From: UBA8752 sp965657965
Lineage (GTDB): Bacteria; Bacteroidota; Bacteroidia; Flavobacteriales_D; Sanyastnellaceae
Assembly (NCBI GenBank): GCA_965657965.1
Contig: CBFHQM010000002.1
Coordinates: forward strand, 124,001-188,000
Direction: 5' to 3'
Length of the DNA: 64,000 nt
Made by a program: the position numbers and the translations under genes. The notes beneath the pieces were generated by a model that was not told the DNA's origin, made no database searches, and saw only the letters and a list, made by a program, of their open reading frames with translations. Below, piece by piece: positions 8,136-16,039 of the stretch. The stretch's first letter is position 1. Each line of letters starts with the position of its first letter.

Positions 8136-9761
8136 CTAATCTGAATCCGTTACAAGCGTGTGCAAAAGAGGACTCCAATTTGACACATCGTGCCCTTGCT
8201 GAAAATGTGCGTCTAAAACCGCCTCCAAAGCGCCATTTTCCGGGGAACCCGCGGCCCATTGCGTAGCCAAAACATGCCAGTTGACCACCCTTTCCTGCGC
8301 CCTCCCGTCGGGGAACAACCCCGCATGCAACCTGGCCAAGCGATCTAAGCTGACCTGAGACTTGCGCCGTATGGCCCGCCGCGCCTGTTCATCCAATTTG
8401 TCGAGAAGCTTGGTCATTTTCGCCTCAGTAGACGCCACGCTCGAAAGGAGCGACGGATCGAGATCTTCAAACACCGCGCTCGTTTCTGCAGACGCCCTCG
8501 AAACAGCGCTCCGCCAATCTCGGGTGTCCGGCGGATCTGATTCAGCCACATGACGGGCCTCCCAAACTTCCAATCGCTCACCAAACTGCGCTTCATCCAT
8601 GCCAAATTCGCGGGCCAAAGCCGACAGTTTTCTTGGCAATATCCGGACCCCGTCCCGTGGCACCAAGGCTGGCTGTACCACACCCAACGCCGGGAAAACC
8701 GAAGACAACTGCAACCAATAAGCCACCTCGGCCAATCCACCGACAACGGCGACATCGGGCAAGATGAAGGATTGATAGACCGGCCGCAAGAGTGCGTTGG
8801 GGGAGAACCGCTCAGGCTGACCCTTGAGCTCTTCTAAGACAGACTCGGTATTCGACCACATCCGATCTCCAGCCAACCACTTTGAATCTTTGCGTTCAAT
8901 CCGTGCCCGACTGCCCGCGGTGAGATAGAACAGATTAACCGGACGGACGTGGACTTGCGGAGAGTGGCCCGCGGCGTGCAAAACGGCATTGACTTTGCTC
9001 ACCTCTTGCGATACAATTTGCTCCGACAACTCGCTCAACATGGACTCAGCAAAGGCCGACTTCAATGCCGCATCGTCTCCGTCGACCACCACAATCTGTT
9101 CTTGCCCAAAGGCACCGTGCATCCAGCCGCGCATGGCGTTGGCTAGCGTCCCTGAGCACGCGCCCAAGACCGCGTTTTTTCGTTCTTCTTCCAGTCCCAC
9201 CTTCTCCGACCAAGCAGACAACATCGACTCCAGACCTTCCGTGGACATTCGTCCAACCGCCCCACCCGTCTGCGACGGTGACCAATCCTGCCAACCATGG
9301 CCGTCCCAAAGCGACTGAATCTCTTCGAAATCATGATCCTCCGATGCCAACCAAAAAACAGGCACCACTGGGGTTCCCCAACGGGCCTCGATTTGCTTCG
9401 CCAAAACCACTGCGCTCAGCACTTTGTAGTAAGTGAAGGCCGGACCTGTCGCCAAGCACAATTGGTGCCCTGTGGTCACTGTGCGCGTATCGTCTCGGCC
9501 CAAAGCCGCAACCCTCTCCGGCACCGACATGCCGGCCCTTCGGTATTGCGCCGACACCGACTTGACCAACAAATCCCTGTGCTCCACACTACGCGCCATT
9601 GAAGCCCTAAGCTCCAAGAGGTTTTTCTCTGTGGGCTTGTTCGGCCAAATGACCTCCTTGGATGCGGGCAATCTGCCCTCCCACCACTTCCGAACAATGT
9701 GATCTGAGGCCAAGGTCTCCATGAGCGGAAGACCCCGACGAACGGGTCTAGGTTGCGCCAT
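8136..9761 (-). CDS. bshC: Bacillithiol biosynthesis cysteine-adding enzyme BshC
   Basis: 541 residues, the expected length. The family's Rossmann-like core is seen in RTVTTGHQLCLATGPAFTYYK, ASEDHDFEEI and LRPVYQSFILPDVAVVGG. BshC adds cysteine to GlcN-malate in the last step of bacillithiol synthesis, the low-molecular-weight thiol of many Bacteroidota and Firmicutes. bshA and bshB are not in the window. A TAAAGTTCG element (9 nt, one base longer than the usual box) ends 5 nt before the ATG. Confidence 0.93.
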   Translation of the reverse strand: MAQPRPVRRGLPLMETLASDHIVRKWWEGRLPASKEVIWPNKPTEKNLLELRASMARSVEHRDLLVKSVSAQYRRAGMSVPERVAALGRDDTRTVTTGHQLCLATGPAFTYYKVLSAVVLAKQIEARWGTPVVPVFWLASEDHDFEEIQSLWDGHGWQDWSPSQTGGAVGRMSTEGLESMLSAWSEKVGLEEERKNAVLGACSGTLANAMRGWMHGAFGQEQIVVVDGDDAALKSAFAESMLSELSEQIVSQEVSKVNAVLHAAGHSPQVHVRPVNLFYLTAGSRARIERKDSKWLAGDRMWSNTESVLEELKGQPERFSPNALLRPVYQSFILPDVAVVGGLAEVAYWLQLSSVFPALGVVQPALVPRDGVRILPRKLSALAREFGMDEAQFGERLEVWEARHVAESDPPDTRDWRSAVSRASAETSAVFEDLDPSLLSSVASTEAKMTKLLDKLDEQARRAIRRKSQVSLDRLARLHAGLFPDGRAQERVVNWHVLATQWAAGSPENGALEAVLDAHFQQGHDVSNWSPLLHTLVTDSD

Positions 9762-9786
9762 CCTGTCGAACTTTATTGTAACGCAA

Positions 9787-10863
9787 TCAGCGCAGTACTG
9801 TGACCGCTCCTTGCTGACTGGACTCTCCTAAGGAAACGCCCCGCGGCCACTCGATTCGCCATACATAAACCCCAGGCTGCAACAGCTCTCCGCGCATGTC
9901 CCGTCCATCCCACCGCGGAGACTGCGGATCCAAACGGGCCAAAAGCTCCCCCCAGCGAGAGTAAATCTCACAGGAAAGCGGACGGTTTTCACCGATTTCT
10001 GGAATGAACACATCGTTCACGCCATCTCCGTTTGGACTAAACGCATTTGGGACATAAAACTCAAAGTCAACTTCCTGCGCCACTTCCAACGCCGGTCCTT
10101 TTTCTTCCTGATTGTCAGAAACCCAGCCTTCGACAGGGTCAAACAGATTCAGAACAAAATCATCGAAAAAATAATAGGCCATGGTTGGGTTGTCCCCCAT
10201 CACAACTTCCGCATCCAAATCGGCATCTGCCCCAAAAACCCCGATGGTCATGAATCTAGAGGGTGCCGAAGCTTGGAAAGCAAAGGAAACGGTTTCCCAT
10301 TCTGCGCTGTAACGGGCAAAAGACGACTGGAAGGTCGGCGGGAGCTGCATCTCTTGGCTGCCCATTTGAACAGGCTGTTCGGTGGAGAACGCCACCCCCA
10401 AACCATTGACCGCCAAACCAGCGCCGGAGGTCGGCAACCAAGTTCCATTGGTGACTTGAAACGACAATGTGTAGTGCTGCCCGACTTGCAGTGACGAACC
10501 GAACTCCATGACCAGGTACTCCCTGGACAAAGGCTGGCCAGGGCTGTTCCTTTTGATGGCCGTGATGCCGGCAACCCCGCGACCTTCGGCTGGATCGACC
10601 CATGCCACAGGGGTTTCGGGGAGGTCACCTCCGAGCTCCCCGTCCAAATGGAAGAAGTCCGGTGTCGACACACCACTGAGCGCGTTGTTCCATCCTGGAA
10701 GCAATTGCCACATTCCCGGTGCTGACGGCATGGACAAAGACGATTCAAAGCCAGGGTTAACGAGCTGCGCAGAAGACAAGGAACCGGCTGTAACCAGAAC
10801 CAAGACCCAACTGCATTTCAGACACAAATTGCGCCCTCTCGTACCCAAATCTCCTACACGCAT
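9787..10863 (-). CDS. Secreted protein with gliding-motility-associated C-terminal (CHU_C) domain
   Basis: 358 residues. An N-terminal hydrophobic signal segment lies at about 15-33 (CSWVLVLVTAGSLSSAQ). The middle resembles a carbohydrate-binding or choice-of-anchor beta-sandwich. The last about 100 residues form the CHU_C domain: FYVPNAFSPNGDGVNDVF, then IYSRWGELL, W-DGR and PGVYVWRIEW. This is a type-B-like signal for type IX secretion and surface display in Bacteroidota. It is the last gene of the minus-strand cluster with the ECF sigma factor. TATTTTG ends 5 nt before the ATG, giving it its own promoter. Confidence 0.85.
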   Translation of the reverse strand: MRVGDLGTRGRNLCLKCSWVLVLVTAGSLSSAQLVNPGFESSLSMPSAPGMWQLLPGWNNALSGVSTPDFFHLDGELGGDLPETPVAWVDPAEGRGVAGITAIKRNSPGQPLSREYLVMEFGSSLQVGQHYTLSFQVTNGTWLPTSGAGLAVNGLGVAFSTEQPVQMGSQEMQLPPTFQSSFARYSAEWETVSFAFQASAPSRFMTIGVFGADADLDAEVVMGDNPTMAYYFFDDFVLNLFDPVEGWVSDNQEEKGPALEVAQEVDFEFYVPNAFSPNGDGVNDVFIPEIGENRPLSCEIYSRWGELLARLDPQSPRWDGRDMRGELLQPGVYVWRIEWPRGVSLGESSQQGAVTVLR

Positions 10864-10868
10864 TCCTG

Positions 10869-10875
10869 CAAAATA
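10869..10875 (-). promoter_or_regulatory. -7 box (TATTTTG) for the CHU_C protein gene
   Basis: Minus-strand TATTTTG, 5 nt before the ATG at 10863. Confidence 0.5.
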
Positions 10876-10898
10876 CCGAAGAAATTGGACATAAACGA

Positions 10899-10926
10899 GA
10901 AGGAGCCCCGCGTTCGGAGCTCCTTC
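10899..10926 (-). terminator. Hairpin, possible terminator after the outer-membrane protein gene
   Basis: Perfect 8-bp stem (GAAGGAGC / GCTCCTTC, arms 10899-10906 and 10919-10926) with a 12-nt loop. On the minus strand it is followed by TCGTTT, a weak U-tract. It sits between two minus-strand genes, downstream of the one ending at 11053. The rest of the 189-bp gap holds only a short direct repeat (AACCAAAA twice, 10933-10954). Confidence 0.45.
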
Positions 10927-11052
10927 ACCTTAACCAAAACAACTTGAACCAAAATCTTCGTTGCGTTTACAGGGTATCGCGCCCTGCACATTAAAGACGC
11001 ATTGGCTCTCTTTTTTGTTGCCTCGCCCTTTCCCAAAAGGTGCTAATGAATG

Positions 11053-11901
11053 TCAATGCACCCAACGGTGCGACACACCGAGGCTCAATGCCCAGTGAGA
11101 GCGCGGGCCCGAATTCCACTCTCCGCAGAGCAAAGCTGACCACCTCGGGTTCAAGTGCCGTTCGATGGCTCCATGAGCGCCGAGAGCCCAAGTTTGAATC
11201 GGCACCCAATCCTGACGTGAGGAGCCTAGAACATCCTTCTCCATCGGCAAGCCATTTCTCGAGATGCGTTCCACTTCTGTTTCAGACCGAAGCAATCGAC
11301 TCCACTTGGCCTGAAGGCCGCCCCAAAAACTCCACTTCTTTCGGTTCCGACCATCTGCCCGACTGCCCATGCTCAACGAAACAGAGGCCATTTGCATGGC
11401 CCTGGCTTCTAACCCCAAAGGCAACGTATCCAACTCAACACCCAAGTCGTAGGTGCGCTGCACCCATTGTTCAACGCCCCCTTGCCCATCGGGCGCCAAT
11501 GCAAAGGCGCTATCATCGATGTTCAGAATGTCCAATGTGAGGCACCGAAAACGACCCCATTGCGCCTCCAACTTCCATTGTTTGGATTCCGTGCGCCAGA
11601 TGCTGCCCATGCTGGCAGACAATGCGGGCTGCACCGATGTCCCTGAAAACTGCGCCAGAGAGGATCCCGCAGCATCGGCAATTTGATGCCAACCGGTAAC
11701 GGCAATGCCTGTGATGATGGTGGGCTTTAGAACACCGCTCTTGACGCTCGGCCGGCTGCTCTCCTCTTGTTCAGGCGAAGTGCGAACCTCAAGCCCCAAT
11801 GCAAGGGGAACGCCATCTACCGTAATGGAGTCTTGATTGCAGCAACGGGCCATGAATGGGGACACCACTGCCAAGAAAAACAAGATCCAGCGCGCTTTCA
11901 T
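11053..11901 (-). CDS. Outer-membrane beta-barrel-like protein of unknown function
   Basis: 282 residues. The signal peptide is about 1-20 (MKARWILFFLAVVSPFMARCC), possibly a lipoprotein because of the Cys pair. The rest alternates polar and hydrophobic residues in many Trp- and Gly-rich strands and ends in HWALSLGVSHRWVH, an aromatic terminal strand of the kind that closes outer-membrane barrels. I do not recognise a named family. It follows the ECF sigma and putative anti-sigma genes with a gap of 57 bp and may be part of the envelope response they control. Confidence 0.6.
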   Translation of the reverse strand: MKARWILFFLAVVSPFMARCCNQDSITVDGVPLALGLEVRTSPEQEESSRPSVKSGVLKPTIITGIAVTGWHQIADAAGSSLAQFSGTSVQPALSASMGSIWRTESKQWKLEAQWGRFRCLTLDILNIDDSAFALAPDGQGGVEQWVQRTYDLGVELDTLPLGLEARAMQMASVSLSMGSRADGRNRKKWSFWGGLQAKWSRLLRSETEVERISRNGLPMEKDVLGSSRQDWVPIQTWALGAHGAIERHLNPRWSALLCGEWNSGPRSHWALSLGVSHRWVH

Positions 11902-11958
11902 CCGGCCTTCAAATTCAGCTCCAAAGAGGGAACTGACAATTTTATTTGTCGTGGGGAC

Positions 11959-12696
11959 TTAATGGCCACCACCAGAAGGAAGCGTCAACGGAAGGGTCAG
12001 GGTGGGTTGCTTTGGGCCCTCCTCCTCTTCTTCACCCTTCTCCGGATTCGAAATGGCCTCGGGGGCTTGGACATCCGTCGGGGACGCCTCTTTCGAGCCT
12101 GTCTCAGCTTCTGAATCAAAAGCTTCCTCTGTCGTCTCCAAGGGATTGGACATCTCCACGGCTTCGACTTCGACTTCTTTGCCGGATACCATTTCTGTCT
12201 GCAGCGGAGGCGCAGAAGACAGTGGCGTTGCCCCTGAAATTTCACTCGAGCTTGGTGATACTGCAGTTTCAATCGTCTTCTCCAAAGAAGTAACCTGCAC
12301 ATCAGGTGCGGATTCCTCGGGCCCGATTTCCACTTCAGCATGCGCTGACCCATCCAAAGAGTTCGGCGCCTCGCCACCGTTAAATTTGGTCACTACAGCT
12401 TCTTCTATGTCACCTTGATCAGGTGCGACTTGCGGCTGCGCTGTCTGTTCTGGTGAGGCCTGCGGCTGAACAGAATTGACTTGATCTCCCTCCACAAATT
12501 GCAATCCACCCCACAAAACAACACCCAATGCCACTGCAATGCCCAGCTTGCCCCACGCGCCCACAGTTGCAGTCGCTGGCGCAAACAAGCCTTCGCGCGG
12601 TGCCGGTGCGGGCACAGAAGCTCCACTCAACATGGAACGGACTTGCGCATCAAAAGCAGCCTGACTGCCCTCTTTATTCTGGAACGTTTCTTTCAT
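11959..12696 (-). CDS. Single-pass membrane protein, putative anti-sigma factor
   Basis: 245 residues. The cytosolic N-terminus (1-45, starting MKETFQNKEGSQAAFDAQVRS) is followed by one transmembrane helix (about 47-68, GKLGIAVALGVVLWGGLQFV). The rest is a long acidic Pro/Glu/Ser/Thr-rich periplasmic tail with no fold I recognise. The ATG overlaps the sigma factor stop (ATGA), and the topology matches Bacteroidota anti-sigma factors next to ECF sigmas, although a zinc-binding ZAS motif is absent. The role is inferred from position. Confidence 0.6.
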   Translation of the reverse strand: MKETFQNKEGSQAAFDAQVRSMLSGASVPAPAPREGLFAPATATVGAWGKLGIAVALGVVLWGGLQFVEGDQVNSVQPQASPEQTAQPQVAPDQGDIEEAVVTKFNGGEAPNSLDGSAHAEVEIGPEESAPDVQVTSLEKTIETAVSPSSSEISGATPLSSAPPLQTEMVSGKEVEVEAVEMSNPLETTEEAFDSEAETGSKEASPTDVQAPEAISNPEKGEEEEEGPKQPTLTLPLTLPSGGGH

Positions 12697-13289
12697 GGTG
12701 TATCGACCTCTTGATCTAGGCCCATGCTGGGTATAGACTTCGCTCTTGCCGAAAGGGTTGCAAGGACGTTCTGTAAATATTTTCTGGCCCGGCTCAATTG
12801 ACTCTTGGACGTGTTCACATCCACACCCAGTTTATCCGCAATCTCCTGGTGCTTAAAGCCTTCAATCACATACATGCAAAAGACAGTGCGGTATCCCAAA
12901 GGCAGCTTCGATATGGCCAATTCCAACTCAGCGGCCGTGAACTCCGCATCGTTCTTGTTTTGAAGGTCCCCTGGTGTGGCATGCACCTCATCAATGTCAT
13001 GATGGTGAGTGTGCTTGAGGTTTCGACGGTAATGGGTAATGGCTGTATTCACCACGATTCTCCGCATCCAACCTTCAAACGAAAAGTCATCTCGATAGCT
13101 CGAGATGTGCTTGAAAATCTTCACGAAACTGTCTTGAAGCACGTCTTCCGCATCTTCTCGGGCATTGGTATGCCGAATGGCTGTGGCAAAAAGCTGTCCG
13201 CTGAACCGCGCATACAAAGCACGCTGGGCAGAAGGCCGCTGCGCCTTGCACCCATCAATCAACTTCAACAACTCTTCTGACGAGGCCAT
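12693..13289 (-). CDS. ECF (sigma-70 family) RNA polymerase sigma factor
   Basis: 198 residues from the ATG at 13289. Sigma region 2 is seen in HTNAREDAEDVLQDSFVKIFKHI and the following SFEGWMRRIVVNTAITHYRR. Region 4 is the helix-turn-helix HQEIADKLGVDVNTSKSQLSRARKYL near the end. The frame extends further upstream, but that part has no sigma similarity. A TACGTTCA element lies 2 nt before the ATG. It heads a cluster of four minus-strand genes, with the likely anti-sigma factor overlapping by 4 nt. Confidence 0.92.
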   Translation of the reverse strand: MASSEELLKLIDGCKAQRPSAQRALYARFSGQLFATAIRHTNAREDAEDVLQDSFVKIFKHISSYRDDFSFEGWMRRIVVNTAITHYRRNLKHTHHHDIDEVHATPGDLQNKNDAEFTAAELELAISKLPLGYRTVFCMYVIEGFKHQEIADKLGVDVNTSKSQLSRARKYLQNVLATLSARAKSIPSMGLDQEVDTP

Positions 13290-13332
13290 CCTGAACGTAA
13301 CGCGAATTTTGGTTGATTCGTTGCACGGAAAA

Positions 13333-14346
13333 TCACCCCGAAAAACGGGCCAAGTCCAAATCCAGCCAATCCAAGGCTGCACCGTGGAAAATGGCGCTGC
13401 GCTGCGCTTCGGAAAGGTCCATTTCTGTTTCCAGATATCGGCCAAACTCCAAATCTCCAAGAGGGAAGGGATAGTCTGAACCCATGACCACTTTGTCGGC
13501 ACCCTGCAACTCCAAGACATAATCCATGAGGCGCGCATCGTGCGTGATGCTGTCCACCCAAAACTTACCGACGTAAGACCTCGGGTTATTGGGGTTGTCG
13601 ACCGCGACCAAGTCTGGACGACAACGCCAACCATGCTCAATTCGACCCAACGTGGCTAGGAATGCGCCCGATGCGTGACTGAACATGACACGCAACTTCG
13701 GATAACGATCGAAGATTCCAGAGAACACCATGGAGCAGGCCGCGCGCGAAGTTTCTGCCGGCATGCCCACTAGCCAAGGCAACCAATACTTGGTCATCAT
13801 CTCCTTGCCCATCATGTCCCATGGATGCACCATAATGGCCAGCCCCAAACGCTCACAAGCTTCCCAAATGGGATTGAAACGAGGTTCAGACAAATTGTAT
13901 CCATTGATGTTGGACCCGATTTGAATGCCGTGCAAGCCAATCTCCTTGCAACGTTCCAACTCTAAAAGGCTCAATTCCGTGTCTTGCATGGGCAGAGTAC
14001 CCAGCCCCACATAGTGCTGCGGGTGATCCTGAACCGTGCGCGCAACGTCGTCATTAAGGAATTGCGCGATGTCCGCTGTGTCTTTTGGCTTGGCCCAATA
14101 GGCAAACAAAACAGGGATCGTGCAAATCACCTGCACCTGAACGCCCGATTTGGCGTATTCCTCGATTCGAATCTGGGGATCCCAACAATTGGCCATCACC
14201 TCTCGAAAAAAGCGATCTCCCTGCATCATGCGGGCTGCGCCTTCTCTGTGATGTTCAAGATGAATGAAAGACCCATACCCCAGCTTCCTGCTCCAGTCCG
14301 GCAGTTGCTTGGGCATAATGTGAGTGTGGGTATCGATCTTCAACAT
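13333..14346 (-). CDS. Amidohydrolase, 2-amino-3-carboxymuconate-6-semialdehyde decarboxylase (ACMSD)-like
   Basis: 337 residues from the ATG at 14346. Metal ligands are visible: H7 and H9 in DTHTHIMP, a His in MVHPWDMMGKEM, a His in FSHASGAFLATLGRIEHGW, and an Asp in MGSDYPFPLGD. The MMGKEMMTKYWLPWLVGMP stretch is characteristic of ACMSD, which decarboxylates ACMS in the kynurenine pathway of tryptophan breakdown. No other kynurenine gene is in the window, so the substrate is inferred. The gene lies 11 bp after the oligopeptide-binding lipoprotein gene and has its own -7 box on that gene's stop codon. Confidence 0.87.
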   Translation of the reverse strand: MLKIDTHTHIMPKQLPDWSRKLGYGSFIHLEHHREGAARMMQGDRFFREVMANCWDPQIRIEEYAKSGVQVQVICTIPVLFAYWAKPKDTADIAQFLNDDVARTVQDHPQHYVGLGTLPMQDTELSLLELERCKEIGLHGIQIGSNINGYNLSEPRFNPIWEACERLGLAIMVHPWDMMGKEMMTKYWLPWLVGMPAETSRAACSMVFSGIFDRYPKLRVMFSHASGAFLATLGRIEHGWRCRPDLVAVDNPNNPRSYVGKFWVDSITHDARLMDYVLELQGADKVVMGSDYPFPLGDLEFGRYLETEMDLSEAQRSAIFHGAALDWLDLDLARFSG

Positions 14347-14352
14347 TGGAGG

Positions 14353-14360
14353 GGAAGTTA
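14353..14360 (-). promoter_or_regulatory. -7 box (TAACTTCC) overlapping the upstream stop codon
   Basis: Minus-strand TAACTTCC, 6 nt before the ATG at 14346. Its TAA is the stop codon of the lipoprotein gene ending at 14358. Confidence 0.45.
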
Positions 14361-15989
14361 AGGTTGCGCAGACAGCCGAACGCGTCGAAGTTCGAGTCGA
14401 TTCGTGGGACTCACTTGCCACCCTATGTAACGCCTGGAAACGAGGTGAAGCACCTCATCGTGCCAGAGTGGAATCAGCGGCGTTGACCCCATCACTTTGG
14501 CTTCAATTTTCCGGAGCAGGGCCTGACGCTCGAGAGGCTCTTGGACAGCCGACAATTCGCCCAACCAATCCTGCACATCCGGGTCTGAGTAATGCGTGTA
14601 GTTTGGACCATTCGGAGACCACTTGGTCGCATCGAACAGCCCGAGGAAATTCTCGGCATCGGGATAATCCGCCAACCATGACTTTCGAAACAGCGGCACC
14701 TGACCCTTGGCCACCCGCTCCGCATCCAGTGCACTGGGCGCCACATCAATGTCTACATCAACCCCCAAGGCAGCCCAAGTGTGTTGCAAAGCAGCGGCCA
14801 AATCCGCGGTGGCCGGCTTGGTTCCCAAGGTGAGGCCACCGAGTCGGTGCGTAGGGTCAATTCCCCATTTCGACAGCAAGCGCTTCGCCGAATCGAGGTC
14901 GAATTTCACACTGGGCAAGGGCGCCCGCGAAGGGCGATCAAACCCCGGCATACCCGGAGGAACAAATCCAACGGCTGGTGCGGCGCCATCTGCCCGCAAC
15001 TCTCGTACCAATTGACGGCGATTCAAAGACAAACTCAAAGCCAACCGAACCTCGGCCGGCAACACACGAAAGCCCTGCTTTTCTAAAGCCATTGAATCCA
15101 AGAGAATCCCGATGTAATCTGTTTTCAAGTAAGGAGTCGAATGCTTTTCAAATCGATCCACCCACTGGGGTTTCCAATCCCCAGTTTCTGAAAAAAAGAC
15201 GGACATCCATTCGGCGCTTGGTGCCGACACAAAGTCGTAATCCCCTTGCCTGAAGCCCAACATTTCGGCCCCCTCCTCTCGGTTAAATTCTACGCGAACT
15301 CCGTCGAGATAAGGCAACCGATGGCCGACACTGTCCCTCATCCAATAGTCAGGAAATGAATGCAGCACAAGGGCGGTTTCGGGCAGCCAACCTTTGAGGA
15401 TGAAGGGGCCAGTGCCCAGGTCTTCGCGGTCCGGATCTCCGGATTTCCCGCCCCCGCTTAAGATGCTGGCCTGCGGTGTGGCCAGCAAACTGGCAAAAAC
15501 AGGATTGGACTTCGATAAATGAAGGTGCAGGCTGTCGGAAGCCATGACCTCGACGCCGCCCTCACTCAAAAGGTCCTTCAAAACCCAACGGCCTGGCAAG
15601 GCGGCCTGGGAATCCAGCAATCGCGCAAAACTGGCCGCCACATCTTGGGCGGTTAAAGGCGTGCCGTTATGAAACCGGGCTTGTCTCAAACCAAAGGCGT
15701 AGCGCAGACCATCCTCGGAAACCGACCATGTTTCCGCCAATGCGGGCACCACACGAAGCTGAGCATCGAGCTCCAAGAGTCCCTCGTAGAGCTGATCCAC
15801 CACCCACATGGTCTCCAGGTCGGTGGCTTTGGCTGGATCGAGAGAGCGAATCCCGTCGGAAGCGTTGTACGTCAGAAGAGACAGTGGCGATTCCGAAGGC
15901 CCGGGCAATGCACAAGCGTGGATCATCGCAAGGGCCAACACCATGGAAAGGGGCGCAAAACCAAAACGGCCTTTGTTCCGTGCAAACAT
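14358..15989 (-). CDS. ABC transporter substrate-binding lipoprotein, family 5 (OppA/DppA-like)
   Basis: 543 residues. A lipoprotein signal with the lipobox ending at Cys26 (AMIHAC) is followed by the family 5 fold: SLDPAKATDLETMWVVDQLYEGLLELD, TPLTAQDVAASFARLLD, and the LGTGPFILKGWLPE signature. It would bind oligopeptides or similar ligands at the outer face of the cytoplasmic membrane. No permease or ATPase gene is adjacent, so it would rely on a transporter elsewhere or be a stand-alone binding protein. TAACTTCT lies 4 nt upstream of the ATG. Confidence 0.9.
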   Translation of the reverse strand: MFARNKGRFGFAPLSMVLALAMIHACALPGPSESPLSLLTYNASDGIRSLDPAKATDLETMWVVDQLYEGLLELDAQLRVVPALAETWSVSEDGLRYAFGLRQARFHNGTPLTAQDVAASFARLLDSQAALPGRWVLKDLLSEGGVEVMASDSLHLHLSKSNPVFASLLATPQASILSGGGKSGDPDREDLGTGPFILKGWLPETALVLHSFPDYWMRDSVGHRLPYLDGVRVEFNREEGAEMLGFRQGDYDFVSAPSAEWMSVFFSETGDWKPQWVDRFEKHSTPYLKTDYIGILLDSMALEKQGFRVLPAEVRLALSLSLNRRQLVRELRADGAAPAVGFVPPGMPGFDRPSRAPLPSVKFDLDSAKRLLSKWGIDPTHRLGGLTLGTKPATADLAAALQHTWAALGVDVDIDVAPSALDAERVAKGQVPLFRKSWLADYPDAENFLGLFDATKWSPNGPNYTHYSDPDVQDWLGELSAVQEPLERQALLRKIEAKVMGSTPLIPLWHDEVLHLVSRRYIGWQVSPTNRLELRRVRLSAQP

Positions 15990-15993
15990 GCGC

Positions 15994-16001
15994 AGAAGTT
16001 A
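15994..16001 (-). promoter_or_regulatory. -7 box (TAACTTCT) for the family 5 binding protein
   Basis: Minus-strand TAACTTCT, 4 nt before the ATG at 15989; same spacing class as the exact boxes elsewhere in the window. Confidence 0.45.
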
Positions 16002-16039
16002 AACTTCCGAGAGGGAGTGTGGTTGTACTATTTCAAGAC

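Noticed and set aside
10854..11036. 60-codon minus-strand ORF in the gap after the outer-membrane protein gene
   Set aside because: Runs through the hairpin and the -7 box of the next gene; composition looks random.
12693..13640. Extended version of the sigma factor with 117 more N-terminal residues
   Set aside because: The added part is antisense-frame sequence over the ACMSD gene; the ATG at 13289 gives a normal ECF length.
14380..14420. tRNA-like T-arm sequence (GTTCGAGTC)
   Set aside because: No acceptor or anticodon arms can be built around it, and it lies inside the end of the binding-lipoprotein gene.
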